Both the position numbers and the translations under genes were made by a program. The notes under the pieces are model-generated. The model saw nothing but the letters and a program-made list of their open reading frames with translations, did not search any database and was not told where the DNA came from. A DNA stretch of 64,000 nt from Eretmocerus hayati (lineage: Eukaryota; Arthropoda; Insecta; Hymenoptera; Aphelinidae): NCBI GenBank assembly GCA_029851415.1, contig CM056744.1, positions 98,985,338 to 99,049,337 on the forward strand, in the 5' to 3' direction. Position 1 is the stretch's first letter. Every line of letters starts with the position of its first letter. Shown in pieces: positions 8,760 to 23,500 of the stretch.

Positions 8760-11700
8760 TTTGATAAGTAGTTATTCTATTCCAAAGCTCTATTTTTTGT
8801 GTTCTCCATCGTGTATGAATAATGTGCATTGTTAGATCGATCGGATTCTTTGACAATTGATTTTTCGTGCTCTTCATTTTGAACCGATCCTCTTTTGATA
8901 CCGTGAATTTGACATGACTTCTGTCCATGGCGTCATCAATTAAAAGACCGAAGTACAGGATTATCAACAAGTTTATGCAGTCAAGTTTAATTGTTCATGA
9001 GATTCTTTTATTTATAAACTTACATTTTTATAATAAATCAAATATCAAATTTCAAATATCGATATAAAATCCAACCATACCATCAAATTACGAGTGATTT
9101 GCAAGGATGTAAAAAATAACATATGACTATGAATGAATCATAAAAGGCTTGTATTTATCAAACCAAGAGAACTGACTCGAGCAAGACTATTACGTCTGTA
9201 CAGTGATCATTTACAAAAATGTTGATTCAATTCCTATATTCTATGGCAGAAAATGAGAAAGGCCCATTCCTAAAAGGCTCCAACATAAACATACATATGT
9301 ACTCTCACAAAAGCTGCACAAATCATATTTTGCTTGTCTATTGAAAAGTTCAACAGTTATATTTACTTTTACAACACATGGAACAATTATTTTCAATTCC
9401 TCATATACGCAGCCGCACGTGAAATGGCTCGTTCTTCTTTTTTCCATTTTCCATCTTTTTGATCTAGCATCACTCGCACGGACAACAATGATTCATATGG
9501 AATTGAAATCAACTCCCGCAACAACATTGGCATTTTTCAGAACGCACTCGTCAAATCAACGTATTGCTCTACGAAAAATCTTATTTGCATTCTTTTCCCC
9601 AGGGAAATGGATATTTTTCCAACATCTGTCGACCCAAAGGTCAATGGAATAATCCAGACAGTGGATAATGCTTTGAGCTACGCGAGATCATCCATTTCCG
9701 GACGTCTAGTCTTCTCCAGAGAAGTGTTGGAAAAAGAGAAAAAAGGACACTTATAATACACAGTAAATTTAATTGAGTTGGCCTTATCTCAACTTTTTCC
9801 TATTTTTCACTCTCTTTGGACTTGAAATTTTACAATTGATAGTGGAAAGTGGTATTTTTTCGCTAAACTTTCTTTAGGCACATTTTCCAGCTTTTTATTT
9901 TTCTTATTACATACTCATAGTACAAAACTAGCCTATCTATGTACAAAATATTCCAATATAAGCAAGGCAACGGAAGTATCTAGATTTTCAGAATAAAAAT
10001 TATTGAAATTTGTAGAAAACGGAGAAAAGATTTACACATTTAAGAAATCAAGTCATCTATCACAATCTACGTTTTAATTTCCGCGGCGATACCCTTAGGC
10101 AAGAATGAAGGATGAAGCACTTGAGATTTTGATGTAATAAGCAGACGGATACGAATATTATCTGGCATCTTGTACATTCATTTTTCCTCCATATGTATGT
10201 ACAATGGACCAAGTGGTGCTTTACTCCCATATCGAAAGATAGCAATATCTTCAAATGCTCGATGATACGCTATTTTGTTCATTTTTCCACATGCCATTTG
10301 AAACCTTGAAAAATACAGAGTATGCAAATTTGACATGTTCACACGTTTTCAGCAACGTCTACTTCGATGCTTCGTCTCACAGCCGCGAATGGTTTAGTCT
10401 AACATTTTATGTAATATCCGATGTTTTGCTTTTGATTACAGGATATCTTTTTCTCCATTCAATTGTCTCCTGCCAATATTGAAGACATACCTTTCAAGTG
10501 AGGCAGTTTGACAAAGTACATTTTAAGTAATCAGAGTCGATATTCATATCTACAACCGTCAAGTTATCAATAACGGTCAATAATTAGCCAAGAAATAGAG
10601 AGCGATTTTAGGATTGTGAGATTCACACATCTTTGTTGAAATCTTTTTCAGATTGACTCAGAAGCCAGGAATTTCCAAAATTTTTGTAGTTATCAATGAG
10701 CAATGCATGATACAGCCGTCAATTAGAGAAATCGATTGACGGAATAATCCATTTTTTTCTGAATAGATGTAGAAATCAGAACTGCACGAAATCATCGAGT
10801 CGAGCATCGAGCGCATGTTACAGTAGAAGTATGAGCACCACAAGATCATATTTAATTTTCCCTCGCTTTTTCAGTAAGTTGAATTGAGTCGATTAAAACA
10901 CTCAGATTTGATTTTTTTGCTCCTATCTTCAATTCTTTCAACACACGCTGGTCACTCCTAAAATGCGATCTCAACTACACATGAACTATTGAAAACAATA
11001 TTTGAAAGAACCATCTCACTTCGTGTAAGATTATCCATGGAAAATTTGTAAAACGGAAAATTAATTCGCTTTGGTTCTAACAATAGTTTCAAATACTGAA
11101 TAAATCTATCATGATTGAAATTGACACGAGAAACGCCACATTCTCAATGAAAAATATACCAAGTACCGCGCAACATCTTGCAAACTTTTCGTATTGTACA
11201 TTATAATCTTTCACGTAATACATATTTCCTATGAGAATAAGATCACCTCAACCAAGTATTTTATATAATTGAATCCAGCGAGTATCACAGATTTGCGATA
11301 ATGACCAATTTTTTAAATAGTGCTTCTGAATCCGCATAAATCTACATCAACTTACGAAACGCGTGGTAAAAGATTATTAAAATGATTTATAAGGCTCTCA
11401 CACGAGAACAAGGTAAAACAAATACAACATACATGTAAAGACTGCAAAATAATCTAAAAAGAACAAATCTACCCACGGTATACATACAACACGATCATAT
11501 TGCACAGTACAAGCGACAATCGCATCAAGAATGGTCCTTTCTCTTATGTACATCATCATCAATTTCAGCTTAAGAAGATGAGCGCAATGTGACTTAAAAT
11601 GCAGACGAATGCGTTTAAATATTCAATGCAGGTATCATTCTGGAATGAAACGGTAAGCAATCGAGCAAAAATTCTCATTACCGAGCTAAAACTCTAAAAA

Positions 11701-12207
11701 AAAAAAAAAAAAAGAAGAGACAAGCGGGAAAGAACTCGCTGCGATCAAACTCAAACTGTAAAGCGCAAAACTCGAAAATTCTCAAAAAGCGCGTCGCCAA
11801 AACTGGCTGATACAAAGTTCTTGCTTCAACGCAAAAACCACGTAACGCTATTACCGGAATCAACGTCCTCTTCGAAAATAATCAATTACAAAAGCAATTA
11901 GGGCCGCGCTCACGTCATAGGTGTATATCATGTGCGTCGTTCAAAAAATCGCTTGCATTACTCGCAAATAGCGCGGCCAGCCGATACCGATTTTTCAAGA
12001 TGCGTATTATTATTATTACTACTATTATTATACGCCTCAAAGGCGCATCTTTCACGTAATCTATTTATATGCATTTATATGTACATGTGCACCAGCAGCC
12101 TTTACGAAATATAAGCGCGTCATGTCGCCAAAAATCGTTAATTTTCTTGGGGCCGTGGCAATGAAATTTTGCCGTTCTTTTTACATTGTTGATATACGTG
12201 CTGACGA
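8760..12207. other. Probable 3' UTR and downstream flank of the elongase gene
   Basis: No conserved protein is visible in either strand. The part next to 12208 should be the elongase 3' UTR on the minus strand, but I cannot place the poly(A) site with confidence; several TTTATT (minus AATAAA) motifs exist, for example near 9008. Runs of A occur at 11697-11713. Confidence 0.35.
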
Positions 12208-15200
12208 TTAATCGCTCAGTGCAGCTGCAGCTGCTGCTTTCCTCAAATGTAATTCTGAGGCAGCGATACTCTCGCCTTTAATGTAGTAATCTGCAGCTTC
12301 ACGTCTTCTCGTGCCGTTAAGCTCGCCGTTACAAGTGTGAACTTTTCCATTGCTCGATTGATGATTATTTAGGCCGTTGCTCGTTGCTGTGATTCCATTG
12401 CTAGCTGCTTTAGCTGCTAGAGCTGCTGAAAAATATAAGAAAACATTTTTAGGGATATCTTATTGGTACGGAGAAAATTTTTGGATGATGTGAATGGAGC
12501 ATAAATTCTGCAAACCGCCCACGCAAACTTTGGCAGACAGTTTAAAAACCAACACTCAATTTTTGATGAGAAGTTCGGTTCAGGCATAGATATATTCAGG
12601 TCTAACTAGTACTTATGACGTCGATAGCTGCTATGATGATTTTCAGATGACTGATTTCAGAAAAAGTACATTTACCCGAATGTTTATTTTCTGACTCTAA
12701 AAGAGATCAAATTTTGAATAGAGTTAAGGATATGTAAGATTTGTGGGAACAACTTGAAACAATGAAAATTTGTACAATCTTAGTCGTGGAATATTTTTTC
12801 AATCCGAGGAAATATACAGCACAATTGATCTTGAAGAAGATTTTGTCAAGTCAGATTAAGAGTTCTGGTTTTGGTACAACAAGAGTGTTCGAAAGACTTG
12901 TTTGGCAAGATTTTAATCTCGTTCAAGTTGAGCTCACCCCGGAAGAATCTGACGATCTTGTACTTATGATATTTTTGCAATCAAAGTAAAAAGATTATCT
13001 TCTCGCTAATCCAAATAACATGAGAAATATCAGTAATCGGTATAGTTAACCTTTTTATGACAAGAAGAAGAAAGCCCAGTGTATCAGGGATAATCGAGAT
13101 ACAAAAAATTTCCATCGATCGGATCTTATCGAAACGTGACTTGAACAGTGAAATATTCAAAATGCCAGTACTCCGAGTGCGTTCACAAAATTCCAATCTG
13201 CATTTTTACGTGCCATCGATTCATCTCGATACTAATTATATTATAATCCAAGCCACCGATAACGATCAACCTGGTAATATTCAGAACAATCGAAATATTT
13301 TGAATTACTGATGAATTTTGACCAACTCTCTGAGCTATATTTGAATTCATATATATCAGGATCCGAGCGATACTTGAGCGAGCGTACAGTGTAAATCAAA
13401 ACATTAAATCGAATCGATGTATAATCAAGCAAATCGCAGATATTCCACGAAATCAACGACAATCAAGCTAGATTCATAAATTCAACGTGTCTCTTTCGTG
13501 ATCTGCAAAACCGGTAGAGGCCATTATCAGGTATTTCTGCACGATACGAAAATTCGAATGAACGTTCAATTGAAATGCCATACTTGAATGTTCTAGAAGA
13601 AAAAGCTTGGCCAATGTCTTTCTTAATGTCATGAGCGGGGTAATTTTACGTTTTAGAAATGAAACGCAAATTTTTCCCAAAATCCGGTCTACGCTTTTGA
13701 AGAAACAAGTTGGTGATTATCTACTAGATAAAATGCAAAAAAAATCTTATTCTCATAAATCTCATCGATAGTGAATAAACAAGGTAGTCAACGCGATCGC
13801 TATACAATCAGTGAACACACTACTGGTTTCTCTTATTACTCATATATGTACGAAAAATCATGTATTGTCAGCTGTCTGTTGTCGAAGACTTAGTCAAAGT
13901 GTCTTTCCGTGTTCTCATCAGCTCATGAAGAATCTCGCTATGAGCATACACTAACAATAATCTGAATCATTCATTTTCTTAATAACTCGATCGGCTCGTA
14001 CACATCCTAATAGTGATTTTTTCCATCCCTAATTATATATACCTATTCAACTATAGTGCAGTCGTAGTGTAATAATTATAAGCCAACTCGTTACGAATTA
14101 TCAATTCGATCGGCAATTCGTTCAAGTTCATATACTCGCAGTTTCCGTATAGAGTATTTTCCACGTTGCATATACCAGGCTTAACGTGTCCGAATGACCA
14201 TTCAATGAGATACCGGTTTTCTCTCATTCTTTTATTTTGCAAGTATATGCTTAGTAACAGAAAAGTTCAAACGGACAAGTTGTCGAGTCAGTGAGCAGGA
14301 ATATATAAGAATTTCAGTCTATTTCATCAATGCATTGAGGTATTTCCGATTTTAAGCTATCCACTCATACTCACGATAATAGCTGTTGACACACGAAATA
14401 TCGCGATAAAAATGATGAAACATTTTTGAGTTTCTACGAAGACGTCATGAGGAAAAAAAGTAAAACTATCGATTGTACGAAAATTGGTATACTCTAATGA
14501 CCGAAGCAACGATTTTACAAGAAGTAGACATATTTATAAATGGCTTGGAATTGAGTGTCAACTTTGGATAAAGGGGCAATCACATGGAATCTCGTTTGAG
14601 CTTTGTTGGATTAAGAAAAAAAAAAAAAAAAATTTACATGTCGATGAAATATGAAAATTTGTGTCAAACACGGTTCGCACTTATCACACTAATTACAATG
14701 TGAAAAGGTATTTGGAAAACTAAATTGTGCAAAGAGTCTACGAATCCATCAGAAAATCTCACTGAATAACGTCAGCGAAAACTGATGCAAGTACTCGTAC
14801 GCATTTTTTGAGTACCGAACAAATTTGCTTGGAGCAAACAGTGACGTATGAATGTGACAGCTTTAGAGTTTTCAACTCAACATAGAATCTAAGATATGGT
14901 TTCTAGGGAAATTTAGATTTTTATCAGTTTTTCCATTCAAAATATGTCCCTTTATAGACCATATTCCAACATTTTTATGACTCTTACTCAACCCCACCAG
15001 AAATTTAAAAAAATGACTGAAATAATAAATTGTAAATGAATGTTCAACTCACCGGCAGCCTTTTTGGTTTTTTGCGCATAGCTCTGTTGGTAGAAGTCTC
15101 GGAAAAGGAAGAAGAACATAACGGCGTGCATGCCGATCCACCAAACAAAAGCTTTGGGATAGTTACAATTGATGAAGAGAAGTTGGAATGCATGGACCAT

Positions 15201-18200
15201 TATCGCAACAAATTGAAGCATCTGGAAGGCAGTGAGGTATTTCTTCCACCATAGATATGGTTGAATTCTAGGTCCGAGGGCAGCAAGGAGGTAGTATGTG
15301 TACATTACGATGTGTACGAATGTATTCAGCAAGCCAAAGAAGGTCGAGTGGCCACCTGTTTAGGAAAATAAAAAAAATTGGATTATACTGAAATTGGCTC
15401 TTGGTATTCTGCTTTATTTTATTCTGACGCATTGAGAAGGGAGTAGTATAGCTGTCATTTCAAAATAATATTACTCGCAAACTTGACAAACTGACATTTT
15501 TTCTCGTCGTTTCGCCTGGAGTATACTCCTAAGGACCATAATCATACGATTTTTAACGGTATGCAGCTGTCAAATAAGTAAGAAGAGCATCGTTTTTTTA
15601 ATAAATTTTTTCAAATTTTCAAGATCTAGTAAATCAATTCGATTGACTTTTTTCACAGCACGACAGATTTCCACAAATTCTTTCAGATGCAAGATTCTAA
15701 GTACTAAACTGCGTGAATTTGTTTGCCAGAAGTAAACACAAATCATTACTCCTTTTGCACTGTGATAACTCAATAAAACTGAGCTCTAATTTTGAATCAA
15801 GTTTCAAGTATATTGAGAGCCATTGTGTTATATTAATCGATCAAAACCTTAGAATTAACCGAATTTCATGGAATTTTCTTCAAAATTCTTGATTCAAGAT
15901 GCTTTTAAAATATAGCACATAAGAATTTCAAGCAAATTCCGATTCTCCTTCACAAAAATTATTCAGCCCTTCGGCCTTTCAAGGCACGTGAGCCAGTTTC
16001 TCTCAGTCACGAGAATGGACTATTTCAACATACGAGACATAAATTGGGATATGATTACTTGCGGGTATTCTGTGCTCTACGGCCCAATAATACGCAAATG
16101 TAACCTACTTTCTAAATCTGCATCGTGAAATATTATTAATGGGGCTGAACCACAAAATCAAGATCTAGTAAACTTTTTTTTTAATCTCGACTCAAACGAT
16201 CCGGCAGTTTCTCAGTTGGGAAGCAAGTGCAGATAAATTTATCGCATCATCTAGTCGAAAATCAAATTACTGAGTTTGATAAAGTGTGTATGTACTTGGG
16301 ACCTTCCAACAATCAAGTATTGTAACTTCAAACAAAAATAGAAAAAAAACTGCCGAAAATTCCTATGGATCTTTGAGGTAGTTAAACTCACATAATCAAA
16401 ATATTAGAAGTATATCAATGAAAAAAATTTTGATTGTAGGCTTAGAATGAGTTGGGCATCGATGTTTGATTGAGATAATAAAGATAAAAGATCTTACCAG
16501 GTGTGAATTTGACGCCGAACCATACAGACATCGGCATACAACCATGGTGAATCACGTGGAGAGTTGACACATGATCGGTCTTCTTTCGTAGTACAAAGAA
16601 TATCTGAAAATTTGAATTGAAAAATAATTATCCACCTATATATCATGAGTCATTTTTGTAGTAATAGTTTAAAATGACGATAAACAGACTGAAATCAAAG
16701 CTAATGAGCATGTAGAGTGGAAAAATAAACTATCTTGTAAAGATAAGAATCAGAAAACATTTCCCACGGATCAATTTCTGGGATCGACATGATATTAAAT
16801 GGCTTGGGTAATTTTTCTAGTTCCTATTGCAAGTAATGAGATCGTAAAATATTTCACAAACCAAGTACTCACCGTGTCCATAAACTCCGTAAATTTAGAG
16901 AAGTAATACCACCAGCTTGCGTGTACCATCTGTTTTTTTCGGGATCAAAATATAATTGATTAATTAATTTGTTCATAAATTCTAGGTTCGATATACAACA
17001 TAAGAACAGAAAGCTACTGTGCATCAAGAAATAGAGTCTTTCAATACACTAGGAAACGGTAAATGAAGTGAATGATATTCATACTCTATACTACTTTACG
17101 ATTCATTCATTTTTTAATGGTTTGATGAGCGTAAAAAAAATTGTAAAAGGTAGTGTCAGTGTCTTGAGTCGAAGTTTTATTCCGTACATGCATCATTAAT
17201 TTGAAGACGATGCTCAGAAAATTCTGTCAAAATTAACATTATCCTCACAAACCGTCAAATATTTAGAATAAATTCCCAGAAAATGAGGTCGTTTATTACT
17301 ACGAATTGTTTGAGACCACAGAAGACTTGAGAATTGGTTTGAAGAAATTAACGGTCATTTTTTGCGAGAAGTCGGAGCTCTCAAGAAATCCTGAAATTAT
17401 CTTGAAATAAGCGAGCTGAAATGTATTACGCCAGAATAATGTCCAGTATCAATCTATGCTGATAATAGTTAGATGTCTGGAAACTGCTTCACGGGGTGTT
17501 TTGCATCACTTTAATGAGACTAAAGCGTTGAAAACACAAAGATATACACGTTAACTTTGATGATTTTTTTTCTGAAATGACGCACATCTTAGGTGCTCAG
17601 CTATATTCTTCAAGAATTAAGATAGAATGCATCCAGCAAAAACATTTGATTGGACAGTATTTTCGTAAAAAATACTACTAACGGCCATTGTTACTTATGA
17701 GCAGCTTCAATGGTTCAAAAAGGAATTGAAAATAGTGCGACCTGTAAAAACTTGAAGAAATTTGACTATCATCTTCTTGCTTGATGGAAACTAACAAGAG
17801 GGATATTCAAATTTTGTGATCAATTTCATTCAAAAATGACAATTGCAAAAAAATTATTCGAATTTCTGATCAGTAGATATTTTAAGATCTATTTTCGTTA
17901 GTTAAGATAAAGGGCTCATACAAATTTTCCGTCGTAACTGAGACAAAATGAACAATGACATATTGAGTGAATTTTGATGAATTCCCTAAATTCATGCGAA
18001 ATGATGAGAAATTCCATCCAACTTAAACTCGAAAAAAAAATCATCAAATCATTTCCATAGCTTGATATTTTATCACTATGAGTAATTGTTCTGAAATCAA
18101 GAGTCACGTCAGTTTATAGAAAATAAGGTAATAAATAATACTTGAATGAAAACTGTAATATTCGTGCGTATCGTGCTGGTGCAAGTTCATGTGTGATTGT

Positions 18201-20532
18201 CTATAAGTGCAGTAAACTGGTGCTGTACAAGTCTCAAATTTTAAAGTCTCCAACGCATGCAATGACCAAATTCTCCCGCAACCAATCAAATGCAATAAGA
18301 TATATCGGGTTAGTGATGAAATGATTGACAATTCCGAACTGTTTCAATAGCTCCAACCACTGCATTATACCTATTATACATAATTTACATGCGAATTAAT
18401 CGATTAAGTAAAAATAAAAATCAATTTAATTTTGACATTTCATATCACAAAACTTCTCCGTATCCAAAAAGAAATTCGACAGCATAAATGAGCTAAACAG
18501 TAGTTTGATATGGCCACCAGGAGCTCGATTTCAATCAAATGTCTGACATCAAAACTAAACCATTGAAAAACTATGTCTAGATCATTTATTAATGAATTTT
18601 TGCTTCATCAACCAAGACATCTTCTCGTGTCAAAAATGCTCTGATGACATCCGACCACTAAAAATATGTTAATTCATATATTACTCGATCCTCTAAAGCA
18701 ACAGCAACATTTTAAACAACAAAATAAAACGTCTACAACGTTCAAGATATGAAAATCGTTCAAGTCTAAAGTGTTGACCGTTAATCAAGCCATGAACCCT
18801 GTGACCGATATTTGGAAGAAAAAAAAACCTGTCTCCACAGTAGTTGAAGACTAAAAAACAGAAAAAAAAAATAAAATAATGTAGAGTGACTTATCGTAAA
18901 AATACAGATTTTTGATTCATTGGTTATTTTTGCTTCACCAAAATATTAAATATTCATAACTACTGATTTGTAGAATGTGTATATTTTCAAATAAAAGCTA
19001 TTAGACCGGCTCTTAGCTTTGAAATTCGTTAACTGGGCAATAGGCAGCTCGAGCCAATAACTTGATGTTTTTAAAAAAAGAAGAAAACTACTTTCTCTTG
19101 TATACTTTGATACAGAATCAGGAGGAGGAGGAGAATGAGGAGGAGGAGGACAGGTTGAAACAGTTCTAGTTTTGAAAACGAGATCGAATAGGTGACCTGC
19201 GAAAATTCTTAAATACCAGTTAACATGTGTACATATTGAGAGATTGGACCGTGAGAGGCGAAAAAATTTGTTGGTCGAGACATTACGCATACTTGGCATA
19301 GAAATTTAGATTGGATGAAAAAAGGAGGGGTACTATAGGGGGCACGGAAAGGCATTGCAAGCATTATGTCATAGTATATATTAACTGAATCGATTTGTGC
19401 AACACTTGTTTCACAGCATCATGTCGGTCAAAACCCGCTATCGATTTTTAACCGGATCGATATGTAGGTGAAGTCTCGTTCATTGGCTTAATTTTTTTTT
19501 TCTTTCTTTCGGTCAGTAGATCAACGTGTATATTACAAATTTGCACATGCGGTGAGAGGAAATCTGGTGGCTCATGAATAATTACGAAATTTATATAAAA
19601 TTAGACGAGTGCATTCAGATGAAAATTTCTATGCTGATTTTTCGGTTAACTGTGATGAATTAGAATTTGAAATTTGAAAAATTTTGTGATGAAAAATCAT
19701 GAAAAAATCTTTGAATAAAATTTTTTTCTAGAAAAATTTGATAATCACACCGACTTACTAGTGTTTTCACACGGAACTCATTCAATCATAAAATTATTTA
19801 GTGGTTGGATGCAACGATCAGAAAAATTACGAGAAAATAGTTCGGAAACAAAAGTTATGAATTGTTAAGTCAGCACCTCATTCACATGCTTAGAATGATC
19901 AACAATATAATTACAACGCCTTAGCTACAAAATGATTAGTAAGTGAGTTCAAAAAGCTTTCAAGTACAGAGAGAAAATGGACGAAAGAAAAATAGATAGA
20001 TGAAAAAGAGAATCATAATGCAATTTTTGATTTACCATGGGAAATTTTTATTTCAAATTGGAACAAAAGATTAATACTGCTACTGAATAGTTGAAGATCA
20101 AATTAAACAGTGTTGTACAGTCAAAATATGGAAAATTAAGTGTAAAAAATTCATTATCTACGATAGGAAAAAAATATTAAAGTATACTTAAAGGAAACTC
20201 AAAAAAGAATGAAAGTTTCTCAGAAATGTTCCCATCTCTCAGAAAAAAAATGCAGAGTTATTTCGATTACACACAAACAATATAGCTGATGCAATAAAAT
20301 AATGATTAATGAAAAAAGCATTGAATGCTTAACCCACCCGTAGCGTTTGTGGCCGATCGCTGTAGTCTACAGGTTGACATCTTAGAGAATAGTCACCCGT
20401 CAGCCATCCGGACATTCCTATCTGTAACCACAACCGCCCAAAGGCCATCCAGCAAAATTTAGAATTGCATAACGAAAGAATGGTAGATAATTAAATCAAA
20501 GATCATCAATTCATATTTCTAACAATCTTTCG

Positions 20533-20563
<31 letters not shown>

Positions 20564-23500
20564 CAGAGCAATTATCTTGCAACCTCCACCGGGCCAAAAT
20601 TTCTTGCTATGGCTCCAAGCTTATTCCGATGCTTTTTTCTAGCAAATCCTTTTCATCCACGTGCATCATTGTAACTTTATATCTTATTCTACAATTTTTA
20701 TCACGTCAATATCAGCACTCGATTCATCTGCTAAAAGCATTTTAAACCTTCCTCAAACTACTGTTCATCTAACGATCAGTAAGCCCCAATATGCAAATGT
20801 ATAAATTTTTAATTTCAAAAAATCCAAAGATTACTCCCTATAATAACATTAGCTTTTGGTAATTTGTGTCGAGAGCATAAGAGAAATGCTTAATTTACCA
20901 TGAACATGCTAAGTGAAACAAGCGTATGTAAACCGTTATGATGAAATTGTTTTTTACAAAAAAAGAATCCCTGCTAAGAATAGTGAGCATATCTTGTCCA
21001 AAAACTGACCAAGCCGCATCGCTACACATTGCTGCTTGTATACGTGGCCGCAAAAAATGCTCACATTGTTTACCAAGGATTAAAAAATTGATTAGCAACC
21101 TGTTTTTGAAATGTTCAAATATTTAAAACTACGTCCACTAATTTTTTTGATGTAGCTTTTTTGAAGTACCTATGTATCCATATTCAAAATTCATGAAGGA
21201 AACAACAAATTGAGCAAAAAAAATTTTTATTTTTTTTGCATATCTAAATCCGGGACTCAATGTCAAGATTTACTCTTTTGCTCCTTACACTTCGGATTCT
21301 CAAAATTATCTTCATCATCCCAAAGATAATCCTATTCTAAACCATGGAATACAACCGACAGAGTTCTGCAAATTTTTTCTTGAGTAACACGAAGTAGCTG
21401 AAGCTTTTCATAAGAAAAAAAAAAAATGAATTTTAGCAGCAAACGATTGCGCATCACTGAAGCAGACTTGAGTCATTATAGCAACAATAAGCTGCAGAAC
21501 TATCCTTGAGCTCTGTATCTAGCATATTATATACATATCAGCTGCATCAAGCTCATTGATCGAAAAGAAAATAAAATAAAAATCAAAAGCTTTCGTTATA
21601 CCAGCTTTCGTAGCAGATAGGAGACGTTTCATTTCATTTATTTCATAAATACGTCTCGTTAGTCCCTGTCTTAGAAAACATTCTACCGGCGGCTTCTCTT
21701 ATTGCTGGTAGAATGATTCTTGACAAGATAATATAGTCTTCAAGACGTGTGTTCACGTCAAAAGTGTCGTCAAGATAGGCAGATTCCGTCCCTGAGAATC
21801 TATCTGAAACTCATGACGACTCACCCTTATGGCCGATGCGCTGTCAGAATAATCCACTGGTTGACAGCGGAAGCTATACTCGCCCCACCAGCCTCCCATC
21901 AGACACTATATATTTTATATAAAAAAATTTGAAATATCGGAAAATATTTGATAAAGCACTCATTTACCATTAGCGCTTCTACACTTTGCTCTTAAACTTT
22001 CATGCAGCTTTGCAAATGATTAAAAACTGAAAAATCTCTTGTGATTTTATCAGAAAATTTCTTGTTTCCCGGTTGAATTTACTTCTTCCACAAAAAAAAA
22101 GCTTCGATCTACAGCTGTTCAACCATTTGATAACTCTCATTATATTCTCAAAAAATGCCAATCAACACTATTACTCAAGGCTTGGTAAACTGTGACCTAC
22201 TTTTTTTTCTATCTCAAACACGTGTATACCTAGTTTCATAAGAATGTATCTGAGAGGACGATGAACGTTCAACAAACACGCAATGAGGAAAGAGCTGTCA
22301 ATTTTTTCTAAACAGAATGTTTATAATCTCTCTTAATCTGGGTTAAAAGGGATTCCATACCAAATGAACCTCTTGTAAATTAAATTCTTGATCTGAATAT
22401 TCATGACAATCCTATATATTCATCCATGAAAACTTATCCTAAAATCTGAAAGGTTGGTTTAAAAAATTAATTTAGGAGCGAATCTTACCTCGTAAAACAG
22501 CCACGCTGAAAATATCACTTGAAGTAGATTGTAGACTATGAGAACATTTTTTAGCTGAAATGGCTTTCGGTTCTCCATAAGCCTTGGGCCCAACACCTTA
22601 ACGAGGTACACATAAGAAAGGCAGATGAAGAGCGTCGGAAATGGCGAGCTCATTAGGAACCAATTTGTCGTACGTTTGTCTGAAACATAATGAAAAATTC
22701 ATCTCATGAGTGTGAAATTAATTACGGAATCACATATTATATATACTTCGGAGAACATAGTATTCAGATAAGACCACTCTGTGGTCACTTTAAAATATCG
22801 TGTTCAGATCACATGGTGTAAAATATTTTCATTAACATTAGAAGATATAGTTCTTCTTCTAATGAAAATTCAAAATACTGACAGCGTTGACCAAAAATGA
22901 TAAACCCGTAAAGCTTATCGCAACAACCATTTAGTCCAAATATAGCTAGTATTTTTCGAGAAAAGTGTGCCAATTTTTTTTTGTTCGTATCTTACTTATG
23001 CAGTCTATGCAAATGACATCTAAATCGTCAAGAACAACCTTCGGGAGAAAAAAACGATGAACTGATTGATTCCGATGGAACTGACGAATCATTAATACAG
23101 TCCTGTGCGTAGAATCTCATTGATTGAATAAATCTCTTGACTCACGTGCTTGATGAATATTATCTAGGTAGATCACACGAATCTTAGATAACAAATCCGA
23201 TAAAACATTGAATCTAGAAAGACATCATTAATCATTTCATCCTATTGCGAACTCAACCTCTAAAATAGATGCAAAATAAAAAGTTCTCGAGTTGTCATTA
23301 CAAGGATACTGAAGTATTTTCTCACGAAACTTGTCATAAAATTGGTTACAATGATCAAAATCTGATATTCAATAATAATCAACGATACAATCAATGTTAT
23401 TGCAGAAATAACCGACTAAATCTATGTAACCATGCAATGATCGTCAAGATACAAATACTCCATTTGATCGATCGATAAATTAGCCACCGAGAAGAAGAAG

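Noticed and set aside
14988..15052. Read-through of the elongase exon into the following intron, giving an alternative C-terminus
   Set aside because: The GTGAGT donor at 15051-15052 is strong and the downstream exon at 12425 continues in phase.
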